Part shown: one piece after another, positions 15,806 through 23,722 of the stretch
Layout of the letters: every line of letters starts with the position of its first letter
Numbering within the stretch: the first letter of the stretch is position 1
Assembly: GCF_013778455.1 (NCBI RefSeq)
Contig: NZ_JACEHE010000012.1
Span: forward strand, 62,001 to 126,000
Direction of reading: 5' to 3'
From: Streptomyces himalayensis subsp. himalayensis
GTDB lineage: Bacteria > Actinomycetota > Actinomycetes > Streptomycetales > Streptomycetaceae
DNA: 64,000 nucleotides
The notes under the pieces: generated by a model
Told to the model about the DNA's origin: nothing
Database searches by the model: none
What the model saw: the letters and a program-made list of their open reading frames with translations, nothing else
Program-made: the position numbers and the translations under genes

Positions 15806-15923
15806 GCCGACCACTGTACGGAGCCCTTCGGCCCGTGCGGGCGTTGGCTTCGACCCCGTGGGGCATACGCAGGGCGGACGGACCCCAGGGCCGACGAAGC
15901 CCAGCTCGGGCGGGAAGGCCCGC

Positions 15924-15979
15924 GCGGTCTGCAAATCTGCCGGCTCAGCCTTCCCAGGTTCGAATCCCTGCGCCGCCAC
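15924..15979 (+). other. tRNA-Tyr 3' half copy (attachment-site remnant)
   Basis: Matches the tRNA-Tyr anticodon arm through acceptor stem, with 35 identical bases at 15933-15967. There is no 5' half, so it cannot make a tRNA. Its anticodon-loop position reads GCA instead of GTA. Fits attR of an element inserted into tRNA-Tyr. Confidence 0.85.
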
Positions 15980-16072
15980 GCTGAGGCAGTCGTTCCGCTG
16001 GGGCGCCCTCCGACTGCGACACGCAGGTCCGAGGGGGTCTCTTCATGTCTGTGCCAGTCCGGTGGCATTCGC

Positions 16073-16525
16073 TCAGGGCTGCCGAACATCCATCCTGTTC
16101 ACCAGCCCGTCCGCCCCGAAGGAATAGACGTGTTCGACCGGGGCGCCGGCCCAGTGGTCGCCCGTCTCGTCCCGCATGCCGACGCGCACCGTTGCGACGA
16201 CTCGCCGAGGTCCCTCCGAGGAAGCCTGGGTGCCCGGCTGCTCCTCCTCGTCGAGCCGCAGCCCCTCCAGCCGTACGAGAGGAGTGCCGGCGGCGAACTG
16301 GCTTGCCCAGTACGCGCGTACCTGCTCGTGGCCGTGGAGGCGGACGCCGTCGAGAACGTTGGGCCAGTCCACGTCCGGGGCGAGCGCGACTGCCATGACG
16401 GCCTCGCGCTCATCGGTACTGAACACCTCGTACATCCTGCGGAGCAGGGTGGCCTGTTGCGCCGGTACTTCCTGTTGTTGCTTCAGGGGGTCGTCTTGCT
16501 TCTTCAGGGGATCGTCGGTGCTCAT
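16073..16525 (-). CDS. NTF2-like / SnoaL-like domain protein
   Basis: 150 aa from the ATG at 16525, which has GAGGAG upstream on the minus strand; the longer frame upstream lacks a site. After a short repeat (DDPLKKQDDPLKQQ), the body reads like a cone-shaped NTF2 fold with LLRRMYEVFSTDE, VRLHGHEQVRAYWASQF and a C-terminal VEHVYSFGADGLVNRMDV. These proteins act as ester/ketone-binding enzymes or scaffolds. Specific role unknown. First gene outside the decayed element. Confidence 0.75.
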   Translation of the reverse strand: MSTDDPLKKQDDPLKQQQEVPAQQATLLRRMYEVFSTDEREAVMAVALAPDVDWPNVLDGVRLHGHEQVRAYWASQFAAGTPLVRLEGLRLDEEEQPGTQASSEGPRRVVATVRVGMRDETGDHWAGAPVEHVYSFGADGLVNRMDVRQP

Positions 16526-16694
16526 GGCAGGCGCTCCTCGCTCGGAAAGAGGCGTGACGGGCGCACGGCGTCCAGGCGGCCCGACGGCCGGCCAAGCACC
16601 GGCGCGCCCGAGCATCCCTCCGGCTTACGTCCAGAGCGAACGCGTTACGCCAAAGGCGAACCCGCCCAACCACGAAGGGGCCGGGAGCCGGGCC

Positions 16695-17351
16695 TCAGTT
16701 CCCCGCCACCGACTTGACCGCCACTGACACTGGCGTCGAACCGCTGATCAGCTCCAGCGTCAGCCCTGCTGTCGCCGGCGTGTCGACCAGCTCCGCCAGC
16801 ACCGCCGCGACGTCGTCACGCGGGACCGGCCCGCGTCCGGTGTGCGCCTCCAGGCGTACGAGACCGGTTCCGGCGTCGTTCGTCAGCATGCCGGGCCGGA
16901 GGATCGTCCAGTCCAGGTTCTTGCGCTCCCGGATGTCGGCGTCGGCCTCACCCTTGGCACGCAGATACACATCGAAGACCTCGTCGCCCTGGTGGGCCGG
17001 ATCCGCCCCCATCGAGGACACCACCAGATACCTCCGCACGCCGGCCCGTTCCGCCGCGTCCGCGAAGAGGACGGCCGCCGCGCGGTCCACCGTGTCCTTG
17101 CGCGCGGCGCCGCTTCCCGGCCCCGCGCCGGCCGCGAAGACGACGGCGTCCGCGCCCTGCAGATGCCCCGCAACCTCATCCACGGAAGCGGACTCGAGGT
17201 CGCACAGAATCGGTTCGGCCCCCGCGGCCTCGAGGTCGGGGGCCTGCTCGGCGCCCCGGATGAGTCCCGCGACCTCGTCCCCGCGCGCGGCGAGCAACCG
17301 CTCGAGCCGCAGCGCGATCTGACCGTGCCCTCCAGCAATGACAATGCGCAT
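16695..17351 (-). CDS. NAD(P)H-binding atypical SDR-family protein
   Basis: 218 aa from the ATG at 17351. MRIVIAGGHGQIALRLERLL is a Rossmann dinucleotide-binding start of the atypical SDR type (GGxGxI). GADAVVFAAGAGPG and YLVVSSMGADP follow, and LDWTILRPGMLTND is the conserved C-terminal SDR-a5-like motif. Members include flavin reductase-like and NmrA-like proteins; substrate unknown. Confidence 0.87.
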   Translation of the reverse strand: MRIVIAGGHGQIALRLERLLAARGDEVAGLIRGAEQAPDLEAAGAEPILCDLESASVDEVAGHLQGADAVVFAAGAGPGSGAARKDTVDRAAAVLFADAAERAGVRRYLVVSSMGADPAHQGDEVFDVYLRAKGEADADIRERKNLDWTILRPGMLTNDAGTGLVRLEAHTGRGPVPRDDVAAVLAELVDTPATAGLTLELISGSTPVSVAVKSVAGN

Positions 17352-17553
17352 GCTTCCGACCGTACGCCCGGCCGGGCGAGTTCGCTGCACGGCCGGTTCG
17401 TGCCCGCAGAATGCTGACTCGCCTGCCCAGCCCGGCCAGTTGAGAGCCGGTTGTGCCGGCCGCGCCGCACGGCCGGCTCGCAGTCCCGCCCGAGCACAAC
17501 CTCGCCACACAGTGAGCACGCATTGCCCGGAGGCGGTTACCGCGTCGCAGCTC

Positions 17554-19068
17554 TCACGGCGAATCGGGGCCCTTCGACCGTCCCTGTCGCGGCAGGTCCA
17601 GCGCCACCGCCGCCGCCGAGTCGCAGTACTCGCGTACCGCGCTGGTACGTGCCACCACGCGCCCCCGGTGCACCACGATGCGGCTGTACGCGAGGGAGAG
17701 CGCACCCGCGAGCTGGGCCCCCCGCACGGCCAGCAACTCGGCTGGAAAGCCCGCTTCCACACGCACCTCGGGCAGTCCCAGCACGGCCCGGGCCCGGGCG
17801 CTCACCGCGTCGTAAGCCTCCTCGGGACGCAACCCCTCCCGCGAGGCCAGCAGATATGCCGCCTCCAGCGGATCGCCGCGCCCCACCGGATTGGACACGT
17901 CCCGAAGCGCGCCGCTGCCGGCCGCGACGCGCACCCCGGCCGCCCGCAGCAGCCGTACGGGAGCCGTGCCGCCGCCCTCCACGCCACCACCCCCGCACCC
18001 GCCCTGCGGAAGGCACACCACGGCCACTCCGGCCGCGGCGAGCTGGTCCGCGTTGCGCGACGCCGCCTCGGCGGGCAGCCGCCCGAGTCCGGCGCACGGC
18101 CCGATCGTCACTCCTGGCCGCAAGCCGCCCGCAATGGCCGCGAGCCGCGACAGGCGCGCCGGATCACCCGCGTCCGTATGCAGATCGACAGGGCAGCCGT
18201 GCTCCGCGGCGACCTCCAGCACCGCCTCCACATACCCCGTCGGATCGGGGTCGAGGTCGGGACAGCCGCCGATCACGGAGGCGCCCATCTTGACCGCGTC
18301 CCGCAGCATCGCCAGCCCATCCGCCCCGGCGACGCCCGTCAGGAGCCGAGGCACCGCCACCGCCGTCAGATCGACCAGTCCGCGCAGCGACCGTCGTGCC
18401 TGGAGCACCGCCTCCATCGGTCCCAGCCCCGGCACATCGCCGATCCGCACATGGGAGCGCAGCGCCGTCGCGCCATGCCCGAGCTGAAGCAGCGCGGCCT
18501 CGGTGGTCCGCCGCTGCACGTCCTGGACGTCGTACGAGACCGGGCCGGGGGTCTCGGCCGAGAGCGCCGTGTCGCTGTGGGCGTGCGGCTCCGCGAGTGC
18601 GGGCAGCAGGAGATAGCCGGTCAGGTCCACGCGCGCGGCGTGCGCGGTCAGGCTGCCGGCCGTGCCGACCGCCTCGATGCGTCCCGCGGAGAGTCGCACG
18701 TCCACCGTCCGGCCATCGGTGAGACGTGCGCCGCAGAGGAGCAGCGCCGTGCCGTCGCCGACCGCCGGGTCACCGTTGCCGCTTCCCGACCGGCCGGACG
18801 ATCCCGAGGAGCCTGACGAACCCGAGGAACCCGCCGAACCCGAGGAACCCGCCGAACCCGAGGAACCCGCCGAACCCGAGGAACCCGCCGAACCCGAGGA
18901 ACCCGCCGAACCCGAGGAACCCGCCGAACCCGAGGAGCCCTGGAAGCCCGACGACCCCGGGAAGCCACCTGACCGACCGGACAAGCCTGCGGGTCCCGAG
19001 GGCCCCGACTGGCCGGCGTGGCCCGGGGAACCGGGGGAGTCGGGCTGCTGCGGCTGGCTGTCGGGCAT
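17554..19068 (-). CDS. Amidohydrolase-like protein with N-terminal Ser/Gly repeat
   Basis: 504 aa, ATG at 19068 with AGGAG upstream. Residues 20-95 are a low-complexity Gly/Ser/Ala stretch including six identical GSAGSS-type hexapeptides. From about residue 106 it resembles cytosine-deaminase-like amidohydrolases: LLLCGARLTDGR, then PHAHSDTAL with the HxH metal pair (His162, His164) and DLHTDAG (His287). The remaining family positions look altered: the motif that usually holds the second histidine reads TIGPCAGLG, and the usual metal Asp region reads GSGALRD. It may be a non-catalytic or differently metallated member. Confidence 0.8.
   Translation of the reverse strand: MPDSQPQQPDSPGSPGHAGQSGPSGPAGLSGRSGGFPGSSGFQGSSGSAGSSGSAGSSGSAGSSGSAGSSGSAGSSGSAGSSGSSGSSGSSGRSGSGNGDPAVGDGTALLLCGARLTDGRTVDVRLSAGRIEAVGTAGSLTAHAARVDLTGYLLLPALAEPHAHSDTALSAETPGPVSYDVQDVQRRTTEAALLQLGHGATALRSHVRIGDVPGLGPMEAVLQARRSLRGLVDLTAVAVPRLLTGVAGADGLAMLRDAVKMGASVIGGCPDLDPDPTGYVEAVLEVAAEHGCPVDLHTDAGDPARLSRLAAIAGGLRPGVTIGPCAGLGRLPAEAASRNADQLAAAGVAVVCLPQGGCGGGGVEGGGTAPVRLLRAAGVRVAAGSGALRDVSNPVGRGDPLEAAYLLASREGLRPEEAYDAVSARARAVLGLPEVRVEAGFPAELLAVRGAQLAGALSLAYSRIVVHRGRVVARTSAVREYCDSAAAVALDLPRQGRSKGPDSP
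18821..18928. repeat. 18-bp minisatellite in the amidohydrolase N-terminus
   Basis: Six perfect tandem copies of cccgaggaacccgccgaa (plus strand), flanked by one imperfect copy on each side (18803-18820 and 18929-18946). In frame for the minus-strand gene, where each unit encodes a six-residue Gly/Ser/Ala block. Confidence 0.95.
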
Positions 19069-19382
19069 CGCGCTCCTGGGGCTCGGGGACGGCTGCAGGC
19101 GTCATGTCGAACGCGGGCGACGCGCGCAAGATCACGCAGCGTGAGTCGAGCCTAGGGTGACGGCTCGTCGGCTTCGAGGAGGAGCGGAATAGTCGTACCG
19201 GCGTGGTGCGACCTGGCCGAGGGCCGTTGTGGCGGGACGGCGGGCACGAGGAGGGGGGAGCCGTCGCGTGACTGCAGGGGCTGGAGAAACAGCTGGCGAC
19301 AGACAGAGTCCGCTGGTGCGGGGCTGATGGGAGCCCGCGACTGAGCTCGTCACCGCTGTGGGGCAGGCCCAGGGAAACGGAT
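19069..19382. other. 314-bp intergenic stretch without a recognisable gene
   Basis: Lies between the amidohydrolase start and the tRNA-Thr promoter. Short frames on both strands are arginine/proline-rich and typical of GC-rich noise. It must hold the amidohydrolase promoter, which I could not identify. Confidence 0.5.
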
Positions 19383-19410
19383 TTGGGCGATCGGTGGGCG
19401 AGCGTGTAAT
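19383..19410 (+). promoter_or_regulatory. Predicted promoter for tRNA-Thr
   Basis: TTGGGC (19383-19388), 16-base spacer, TGTAAT (19405-19410), ending 13 bases before the tRNA. Spacing and distance suit a vegetative-sigma promoter. Confidence 0.55.
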
Positions 19411-19423
19411 GTCTTCATCGCTC

Positions 19424-19496
19424 GCCCCAATAGCTCAGTCGGCAGAGCGTCTCCATGGTAAGGAGAAGGTCTACGGTTCGATTCCGTATTGGGGCT
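19424..19496 (+). tRNA. tRNA-Thr (GGT)
   Basis: Acceptor GCCCCAA pairs with TTGGGGC at 19489-19495. Anticodon stem TCTCC/GGAGA holds loop ATGGTAA with anticodon GGT at 19457-19459. CCA not encoded. First of a tRNA pair upstream of rpmG. Confidence 0.96.
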
Positions 19497-19542
19497 CTGA
19501 TGTGTAAGGCTTTTCGTCTCGGCGGGAAGCCTGCCACATCGC

Positions 19543-19615
19543 AGCGGTGTAGCTCAGTCGGTAGAGCAAGCGGCTCATAATCGCTGTGTCACCGGTTCAA
19601 GTCCGGTCACCGCTA
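19543..19615 (+). tRNA. tRNA-Met (CAT), elongator type
   Basis: Acceptor AGCGGTG pairs with CACCGCT at 19608-19614. Anticodon loop CTCATAA gives CAT at 19576-19578. The fully paired first acceptor base pair argues against initiator tRNA. CCA not encoded. Confidence 0.94.
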
Positions 19616-19620
19616 CTCTC

Positions 19621-19658
19621 AGTAGCCGATTGCGGGGTCGGTCCTTCGATCGGCTACT
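19621..19658 (+). terminator. Hairpin after tRNA-Met
   Basis: Perfect 10-base arms agtagccgat (19621-19630) and atcggctact (19649-19658) with an 18-base loop, then a T-rich stretch. May end the tRNA transcript or fold in the rpmG leader. Confidence 0.6.
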
Positions 19659-19702
19659 ATTTCTGCGTTAAATGACCCATCCGTTCGTCAAGGAGCACTC
19701 AC

Positions 19703-19867
19703 GTGGCTGCCACCGACGTCCGCCCGAAGATCACGCTGGCCTGCGTGGAGTGCAAGGAGCGGAACTACATCACCAAGAAGAACCGGCGTAACAACCCGGA
19801 CCGTCTTGAGATGAAGAAGCACTGCCCGCGTTGCAACGCGCACACCGCGCACCGCGAGACGCGATAA
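19703..19867 (+). CDS. rpmG: 50S ribosomal protein L33, zinc-binding form
   Basis: 54 aa, GTG start at 19703 with AAGGAG upstream. Two CxxC pairs (CVEC and CPRC) make this the zinc-ribbon (C+) version. Family knowledge: Streptomyces also keep zinc-free paralogues expressed under zinc limitation; none is seen here. Followed by a perfect hairpin. Confidence 0.95.
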   Translation: MAATDVRPKITLACVECKERNYITKKNRRNNPDRLEMKKHCPRCNAHTAHRETR

Positions 19868-19878
19868 ATCAGGCTCGT

Positions 19879-19916
19879 ACGTGAGGCCGTCCCCATCTCC
19901 GGGGACGGCCTCACGT
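19879..19916 (+). terminator. rpmG terminator
   Basis: Perfect 16-base arms 19879-19894 and 19901-19916, loop atctcc, twelve bases after the rpmG stop. Confidence 0.85.
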
Positions 19917-20103
19917 CGTTCCAGGGGGATGGCCTCGCGCCGTTCCGCGGGAGGGCCTCGACGTCGCGGAGAGTGGCCCTCGTGACGCTGCGGGGGTGGC
20001 CTCGCGTCCTGACCGGCTCCTCCGTGGAACCCTGACCGGGCAGCCGGCGGGTGCGAGCCGTGCCAGCCAGTGAAAGCCGTGGAAACCAGGAGGTGCCGAG
20101 CCC

Positions 20104-20556
20104 ATGGCGCTCGACCAGTCCTTCGTGGGGCGGTCCTACCCGCCCACCGACCCCTATGAGGTCGGCAGGGAGAAGATCCGCGAGTTCGCGGAGGCGGTGG
20201 GGGACGCCAACCCCGCGTACACCGACCCGGACGCCGCCAAGGCGCTCGGCCACGCCGATGTGATCGCCCCACCGACCTTTGTGTTCGCGATCACCTTCAA
20301 GGCGGCGGGCCAGGCCGTCGCGGACCCGCAGCTGGGTCTGGACTACAGCCGCGTCGTGCACGGCGACCAGAAGTTCGCGTACACGCGCCCGGTGCGCGCG
20401 GGCGACCGGCTCACGGTCACCTCGACCATTGAGGCCATCAAGTCCCTGGCGGGCAACGACATCCTGGACATCCGCGGTGAGGTCCACGACGAGGCCGGCG
20501 AGCACGTCGTGACGGCCTGGACCAAGCTCGTGGCGCGTGCGGCGGAGGAGGCATGA
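20104..20556 (+). CDS. MaoC-like dehydratase, FAS1-type N-terminal domain (HadA-like)
   Basis: 150 aa, ATG with AGGAGGTG upstream. Hot-dog fold with FVGRSYPPTDPYEVGREKIREF at the N-terminus, and VIAPPTFVFAIT and VVHGDQKFAYTRPVRAGDRL later. It lacks the catalytic Asp/His of true hydratases and normally pairs with the catalytic partner encoded next (overlap of four bases). The rpmG-hadA-hadB order matches the mycobacterial locus for the fatty-acid dehydratase HadAB. The physiological substrate in Streptomyces is not known to me. Confidence 0.88.
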   Translation: MALDQSFVGRSYPPTDPYEVGREKIREFAEAVGDANPAYTDPDAAKALGHADVIAPPTFVFAITFKAAGQAVADPQLGLDYSRVVHGDQKFAYTRPVRAGDRLTVTSTIEAIKSLAGNDILDIRGEVHDEAGEHVVTAWTKLVARAAEEA

Positions 20557-20993
20557 CGGTGAGCACGGCGGCGAAGATCGCATACGACGACGTCGAGGTC
20601 GGCGCGGAACTGCCGGCCCAGACCTTCAACGTGACCCGCGCGACGCTCGTGCAGTACGCGGGCGCATCCGGTGACTTCAATCCGATCCACTGGAACGAGA
20701 AGTTCGCCAAGGAGGTCGGACTGCCGGACGTCATCGCGCACGGCATGTTCACCATGGCCGAGGCGATCCGTGTCGTCACCGACTGGGTGGGCGACCCGGG
20801 CGCCGTCGTCGAGTACGGGGTGCGGTTCACCAAGCCGGTCGTCGTCCCGAACGACGACAAGGGCGCGCTGATCGAGGTCAGCGGCAAGGTCGCGGCCAAG
20901 CTCGACGACAACCGCGTACGGGTCGACCTGACCGCCACATCCGGAGGCCAGAAGGTTCTGGGCATGTCCCGGGCGGTCGTACAGCTGGCTTAG
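20553..20993 (+). CDS. MaoC family dehydratase, catalytic subunit (HadB-like)
   Basis: 146 aa. The hydratase motif is present: YAGASGDFNPIHWNEKFAKE, with catalytic Asp and His, followed by DVIAHGMFTMA. It probably forms a heterodimer with the upstream non-catalytic subunit and dehydrates a 3-hydroxyacyl thioester. ATG overlaps the previous stop, so the two are translationally coupled. Strong terminator follows. Confidence 0.92.
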   Translation: MTVSTAAKIAYDDVEVGAELPAQTFNVTRATLVQYAGASGDFNPIHWNEKFAKEVGLPDVIAHGMFTMAEAIRVVTDWVGDPGAVVEYGVRFTKPVVVPNDDKGALIEVSGKVAAKLDDNRVRVDLTATSGGQKVLGMSRAVVQLA

Positions 20994-21014
20994 AGCAGCA
21001 GCCGAATCACCCCA

Positions 21015-21051
21015 GGTAAGGGGCGCCCTCCATGGCGGGGCGCCCCTTACC
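21015..21051 (+). terminator. Terminator after the dehydratase pair
   Basis: Perfect 14-base arms 21015-21028 and 21038-21051, nine-base loop, followed by gtttt. One of the few hairpins here with a T-run. Confidence 0.9.
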
Positions 21052-21075
21052 GTTTTCCTCCGAGGACATGCACCC

Positions 21076-21105
21076 TTGACGTAGATAGTGATTGGCCACT
21101 AACTT
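21076..21105 (+). promoter_or_regulatory. tetR promoter with overlapping operator-like sequence
   Basis: TTGACG (21076-21081), 18-base spacer, TAACTT (21100-21105). Transcription would begin within a few bases of the ATG at 21112, so the mRNA may be leaderless. The spacer holds tagtg...cacta and shares gttagt with the palindrome upstream of the transporter, which suggests autoregulation. Confidence 0.6.
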
Positions 21106-21111
21106 ACTCGT

Positions 21112-21681
21112 ATGGTCAGGATGAGTGCCGAGGAGCGGCGCGAGAGCGTCATCCGTGCGGCGATGAGCGAATTCGCCAAGGGCGGCTATCGCGGTACGTC
21201 CACCGAGGCGATCGCCAAGCGCGTGGGTGTCTCGCAGCCGTATCTCTTCAGGCTCTTCCCCGGAAAGAAGGCGATCTTCCTTGCCGCGGCGGAGCGGTGT
21301 CTGGAGGACGCCTGCCGCCTTTTCGAGGAGGCATCCAAGGGTCTGCACGGCGAAGAGGCCCTGCATGCGATGGCGAACGCGTACACCAAGGTCATCGCGG
21401 AGAAGCCGGAGCAGCTGCTGATGCAGATGCAGATGTACGTCGCGGTGGCGGCGGCCGATGAGGCCGGCGACCACGAGCTGGGCGAGGCGGTGCGGGCCGG
21501 CTGGATGCGGCTGTTCGACACCGTCCATCTGCCGCTCGGGGCCGACGTGGACGAGACCACGACCTTCCTGGCGTACGGAATGCTCGTGAATTGCCTGGTG
21601 GCCATGGGTTTCCGGCCGGACCACCGGGTCTGGGAGGGGCTCTATCCCTCGGCGCGGGTCAAGGGCCGCCTCGAGCACTGA
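21112..21681 (+). CDS. TetR family transcriptional repressor
   Basis: 189 aa. The N-terminal DNA-binding domain reads RESVIRAAMSEFAKGGYRGT then STEAIAKRVGVSQPYLFRLF, a typical TetR helix-turn-helix with the YLFxLF recognition end. The C-terminal ligand domain is helical and unassigned. The next gene is a drug-efflux-type transporter with a perfect palindrome in its promoter region, so it probably represses that gene and itself. The ATG at 21121 is an alternative start. Confidence 0.92.
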   Translation: MVRMSAEERRESVIRAAMSEFAKGGYRGTSTEAIAKRVGVSQPYLFRLFPGKKAIFLAAAERCLEDACRLFEEASKGLHGEEALHAMANAYTKVIAEKPEQLLMQMQMYVAVAAADEAGDHELGEAVRAGWMRLFDTVHLPLGADVDETTTFLAYGMLVNCLVAMGFRPDHRVWEGLYPSARVKGRLEH

Positions 21682-21709
21682 ACCCCGAAGCCTCTTTGTG
21701 CTCGCGAAA

Positions 21710-21729
21710 GTTAGTTATCAATAACTAAC
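21710..21729 (+). promoter_or_regulatory. Palindromic TetR operator upstream of the transporter
   Basis: Perfect 9-base arms gttagttat and ataactaac around a CA centre, 18 bases before the transporter start. AT-rich in a GC-rich genome and adjacent to tetR; similar half-site in the tetR promoter. Confidence 0.75.
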
Positions 21730-21747
21730 GATCACTCTGGGGGAGCG

Positions 21748-23200
21748 ATGTCGCAGCAAGCAGCACGGGGCGGGGGAGCCGTCTGGGCCCTCGTCATCAC
21801 CAGCGCCGCCGGTTTCATGGCGGCACTCGACAACCTCGTCGTCACGACCGCCCTGCCGTCCATCCGCGAGGACCTCGGGGGAGGGCTCGACGACCTCGAA
21901 TGGACCGTGAGCCTACACGCTCACCTTCGCCGTGCTGCTGATGTTCGGCGCGGCCCTGGGCGACCGGTTCGGGCGCCGCCGGCTGTTCCTCGCCGGTCTC
22001 GCCGTGTTCACCGGCGCCTCCGCCGCCGCGGCCATGGCGCCGGGCATCGACTCGCTGATCGCCGCCCGCGCGGTGCAGGGCGTCGGCGCGGCGGTCATGA
22101 TGCCGCTGACGCTGACCTTGCTGACCGCCGCCGTACCGGCCGCCAAGCGCGGCATGGCCTACGGGATCTGGGGCGCCGTCAACGGGCTCGCCGTCGCCTC
22201 CGGGCCCCTCGTCGGCGGCAGCCTCACCGAACACATGTCGTGGCAGTGGATCTTCTGGCTGAACGTCCCGCTCGGTCTCGCCCTGCTGCCGCTGGCCCGG
22301 CTGCGCCTCGGGGAGTCGTACGGCACGGGCGCCCCGCTCGACATCCCCGGCACCGTGCTTGCCAGCGGCGGTCTGTTCGGGATCGTGTACGGCCTGGTCC
22401 GCGGCCCTGTCGACGGCTGGACCAGCGGATTCGTCCTCACGGGCCTCGTCCTGGGCGGGGCGCTGCTCGCGGGCTTCGTGCTCCACGGCATACGCGCTGA
22501 GAACCCGATGCTGCCGATGCGGCTCTTCCGCAGCCGGGCCTTCACCGGCATCAACGGGGCGAGCCTGCTGATGTTTCTCGGGATGTTCGGCTCGATCTTC
22601 CTGCTCAGCCAGTACATGCAGGGCGTCCTCGGCTACTCGCCCACCGAGGCGGGGCTCCGGATGCTGCCGTGGACCGGCATGCCGATGCTCGTCTCGCCCG
22701 TCGCCGGCTACCTGTCGGACCGGATCGGCGGGCGCGTGGTCGTCGCCGCGGGTCTCTTCCTGCAGGGCGTCGGCCTGGCCTGGTTCGCCTCCGTGGTGGC
22801 GGCCGACACCACGTACGCCGCTCAGCTTCCCGCCCTGGTCATCAGTGGTGTCGGAATGTCGCTGTTCTTCGCCCCGGCCTCGAGCCTGGTCATGTCCAGC
22901 GTCCGCCCGCACGAACAGGGGATCGCATCCGGCGCCAACAACGCGCTCCGGGAGGTCGGCGGCGCGCTCGGCATCGCGGTGATGGCCTCGATCTTCTCCG
23001 CCCAGGGCGGGTACGAGACCGCCCAGCGCTTCGTCGACGGCATCGAGCCCGCCCTGTGGGCCGGCGCCTCGACGGTGGCGCTGGCAGGCGTCATGGCCCT
23101 GCTGATACCGACCCGTCGGCGCGCGGCGGCAGAGAAGGAGGACGAGGTGGCAGCGGTCTCGCCCGCCCCCGTCCTGGAGGCGTCCTCGGCCTCGCACTGA
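21748..23200 (+). pseudogene. MFS drug-efflux transporter (DHA2/EmrB type), frameshifted
   Basis: The first frame reads ITSAAGFMAALDNLVVTTAL, ending in EWTVS at 21912. The rest of a 14-helix DHA2 transporter continues in the +1 frame from 21914 (YTLTFAVLLMFGAALGDRFG), including GRRRLFLAGL (motif A) and RAVQGVGAAVMMPLTLTLL. The expected sequence at the junction is short by two bases. Everything else is collinear to the stop at 23200. Either a real recent inactivation or a sequencing error; internal restart at GTG 21932 would lose helix 1. Confidence 0.85.
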
Positions 23201-23258
23201 GCCGACGAGTCCGGAAATCCGACGCGAGAAACCGAACCGAACTCGAAAGGAACCCGCC

Positions 23259-23639
23259 GTGCCCACCCTCCCCTGGTCAGTGCCCAACACACCGCCCCGG
23301 CACGCCGAGGCCCATGTCATGGCCTCCCGGTTCGAGACCCGCACTCTCTGGGGAGCGCTCCGGTTCTTCATCAGGACGCCGGCCGTCTGGCACCAGGTGA
23401 GCAGGGCGCCCGGCGCGTACGGGGCCTCGCTGAAGGCGTCGCCGCTGCGGCGCACCTTCTGGACCCTGTCCGCCTGGGAGTCGCCCGAGGCGCTCCGGCG
23501 CTTCGCCCGCTCCGGACCGCACGGCCCGGCCGCCCGGGGGCTGCGTCCGCTGATGCGCGACGCGAAGTTCGTCACATGGTCGGCGACGACCGACGAACTG
23601 CCGCTCGACTGGGCCGACGCGCTGAAGCGCTTGGAGTGA
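23259..23639 (+). CDS. DUF3291-like (antibiotic-biosynthesis-monooxygenase fold) protein
   Basis: 126 aa, GTG start with GAAAGGA upstream. Features include a strand-helix-strand pattern with FETRTLWGALRFFIRTPAVW and FWTLSAWESPEALRRFARSG, resembling dimeric alpha/beta-barrel proteins of the DUF3291/spheroidene-monooxygenase-like group. Catalytic role not known. Possibly co-transcribed with the transporter. Confidence 0.7.
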   Translation: MPTLPWSVPNTPPRHAEAHVMASRFETRTLWGALRFFIRTPAVWHQVSRAPGAYGASLKASPLRRTFWTLSAWESPEALRRFARSGPHGPAARGLRPLMRDAKFVTWSATTDELPLDWADALKRLE

Positions 23640-23674
23640 CAAGCCCCGCGTACGGCTCCGGGGAACGGTCCCAC

Positions 23675-23706
23675 GAACGGCCCCGCCCTGACCCGCGGGG
23701 CCGTTC
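23675..23706 (+). terminator. Hairpin upstream of murB
   Basis: Perfect 12-base arms gaacggccccgc (23675-23686) and gcggggccgttc (23695-23706), loop of eight. Ends 16 bases before the murB start, so it may also affect murB expression. Confidence 0.7.
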
Positions 23707-23722
23707 TCGTACTCTGGTGCGC

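Larger units (their letters stand above)
11754..15979. mobile_element. Remains of a tRNA-Tyr integrative element (about 4.2 kb)
   Basis: Bounded by the tRNA-Tyr 3' half (11754-11800) and a near-identical copy at 15933-15979: 35 consecutive identical bases, then two mismatches, then identity through the acceptor stem. Immediately inside the tRNA end is the C-terminus of a tyrosine integrase on the minus strand, the expected gene next to attL. Everything else inside is decayed or orphan: HAD pseudogene, sugar-binding lipoprotein, nested inverted repeat, methyltransferase, kinase fragment, GrpB with an internal stop. Integration of a pSAM2-like or phage-like element followed by deletion is inferred. 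Confidence 0.75.

Noticed and set aside
18821..18928. Regular repeats considered as a CRISPR array
   Set aside because: Units are directly abutting with no spacers and lie within a coding frame.
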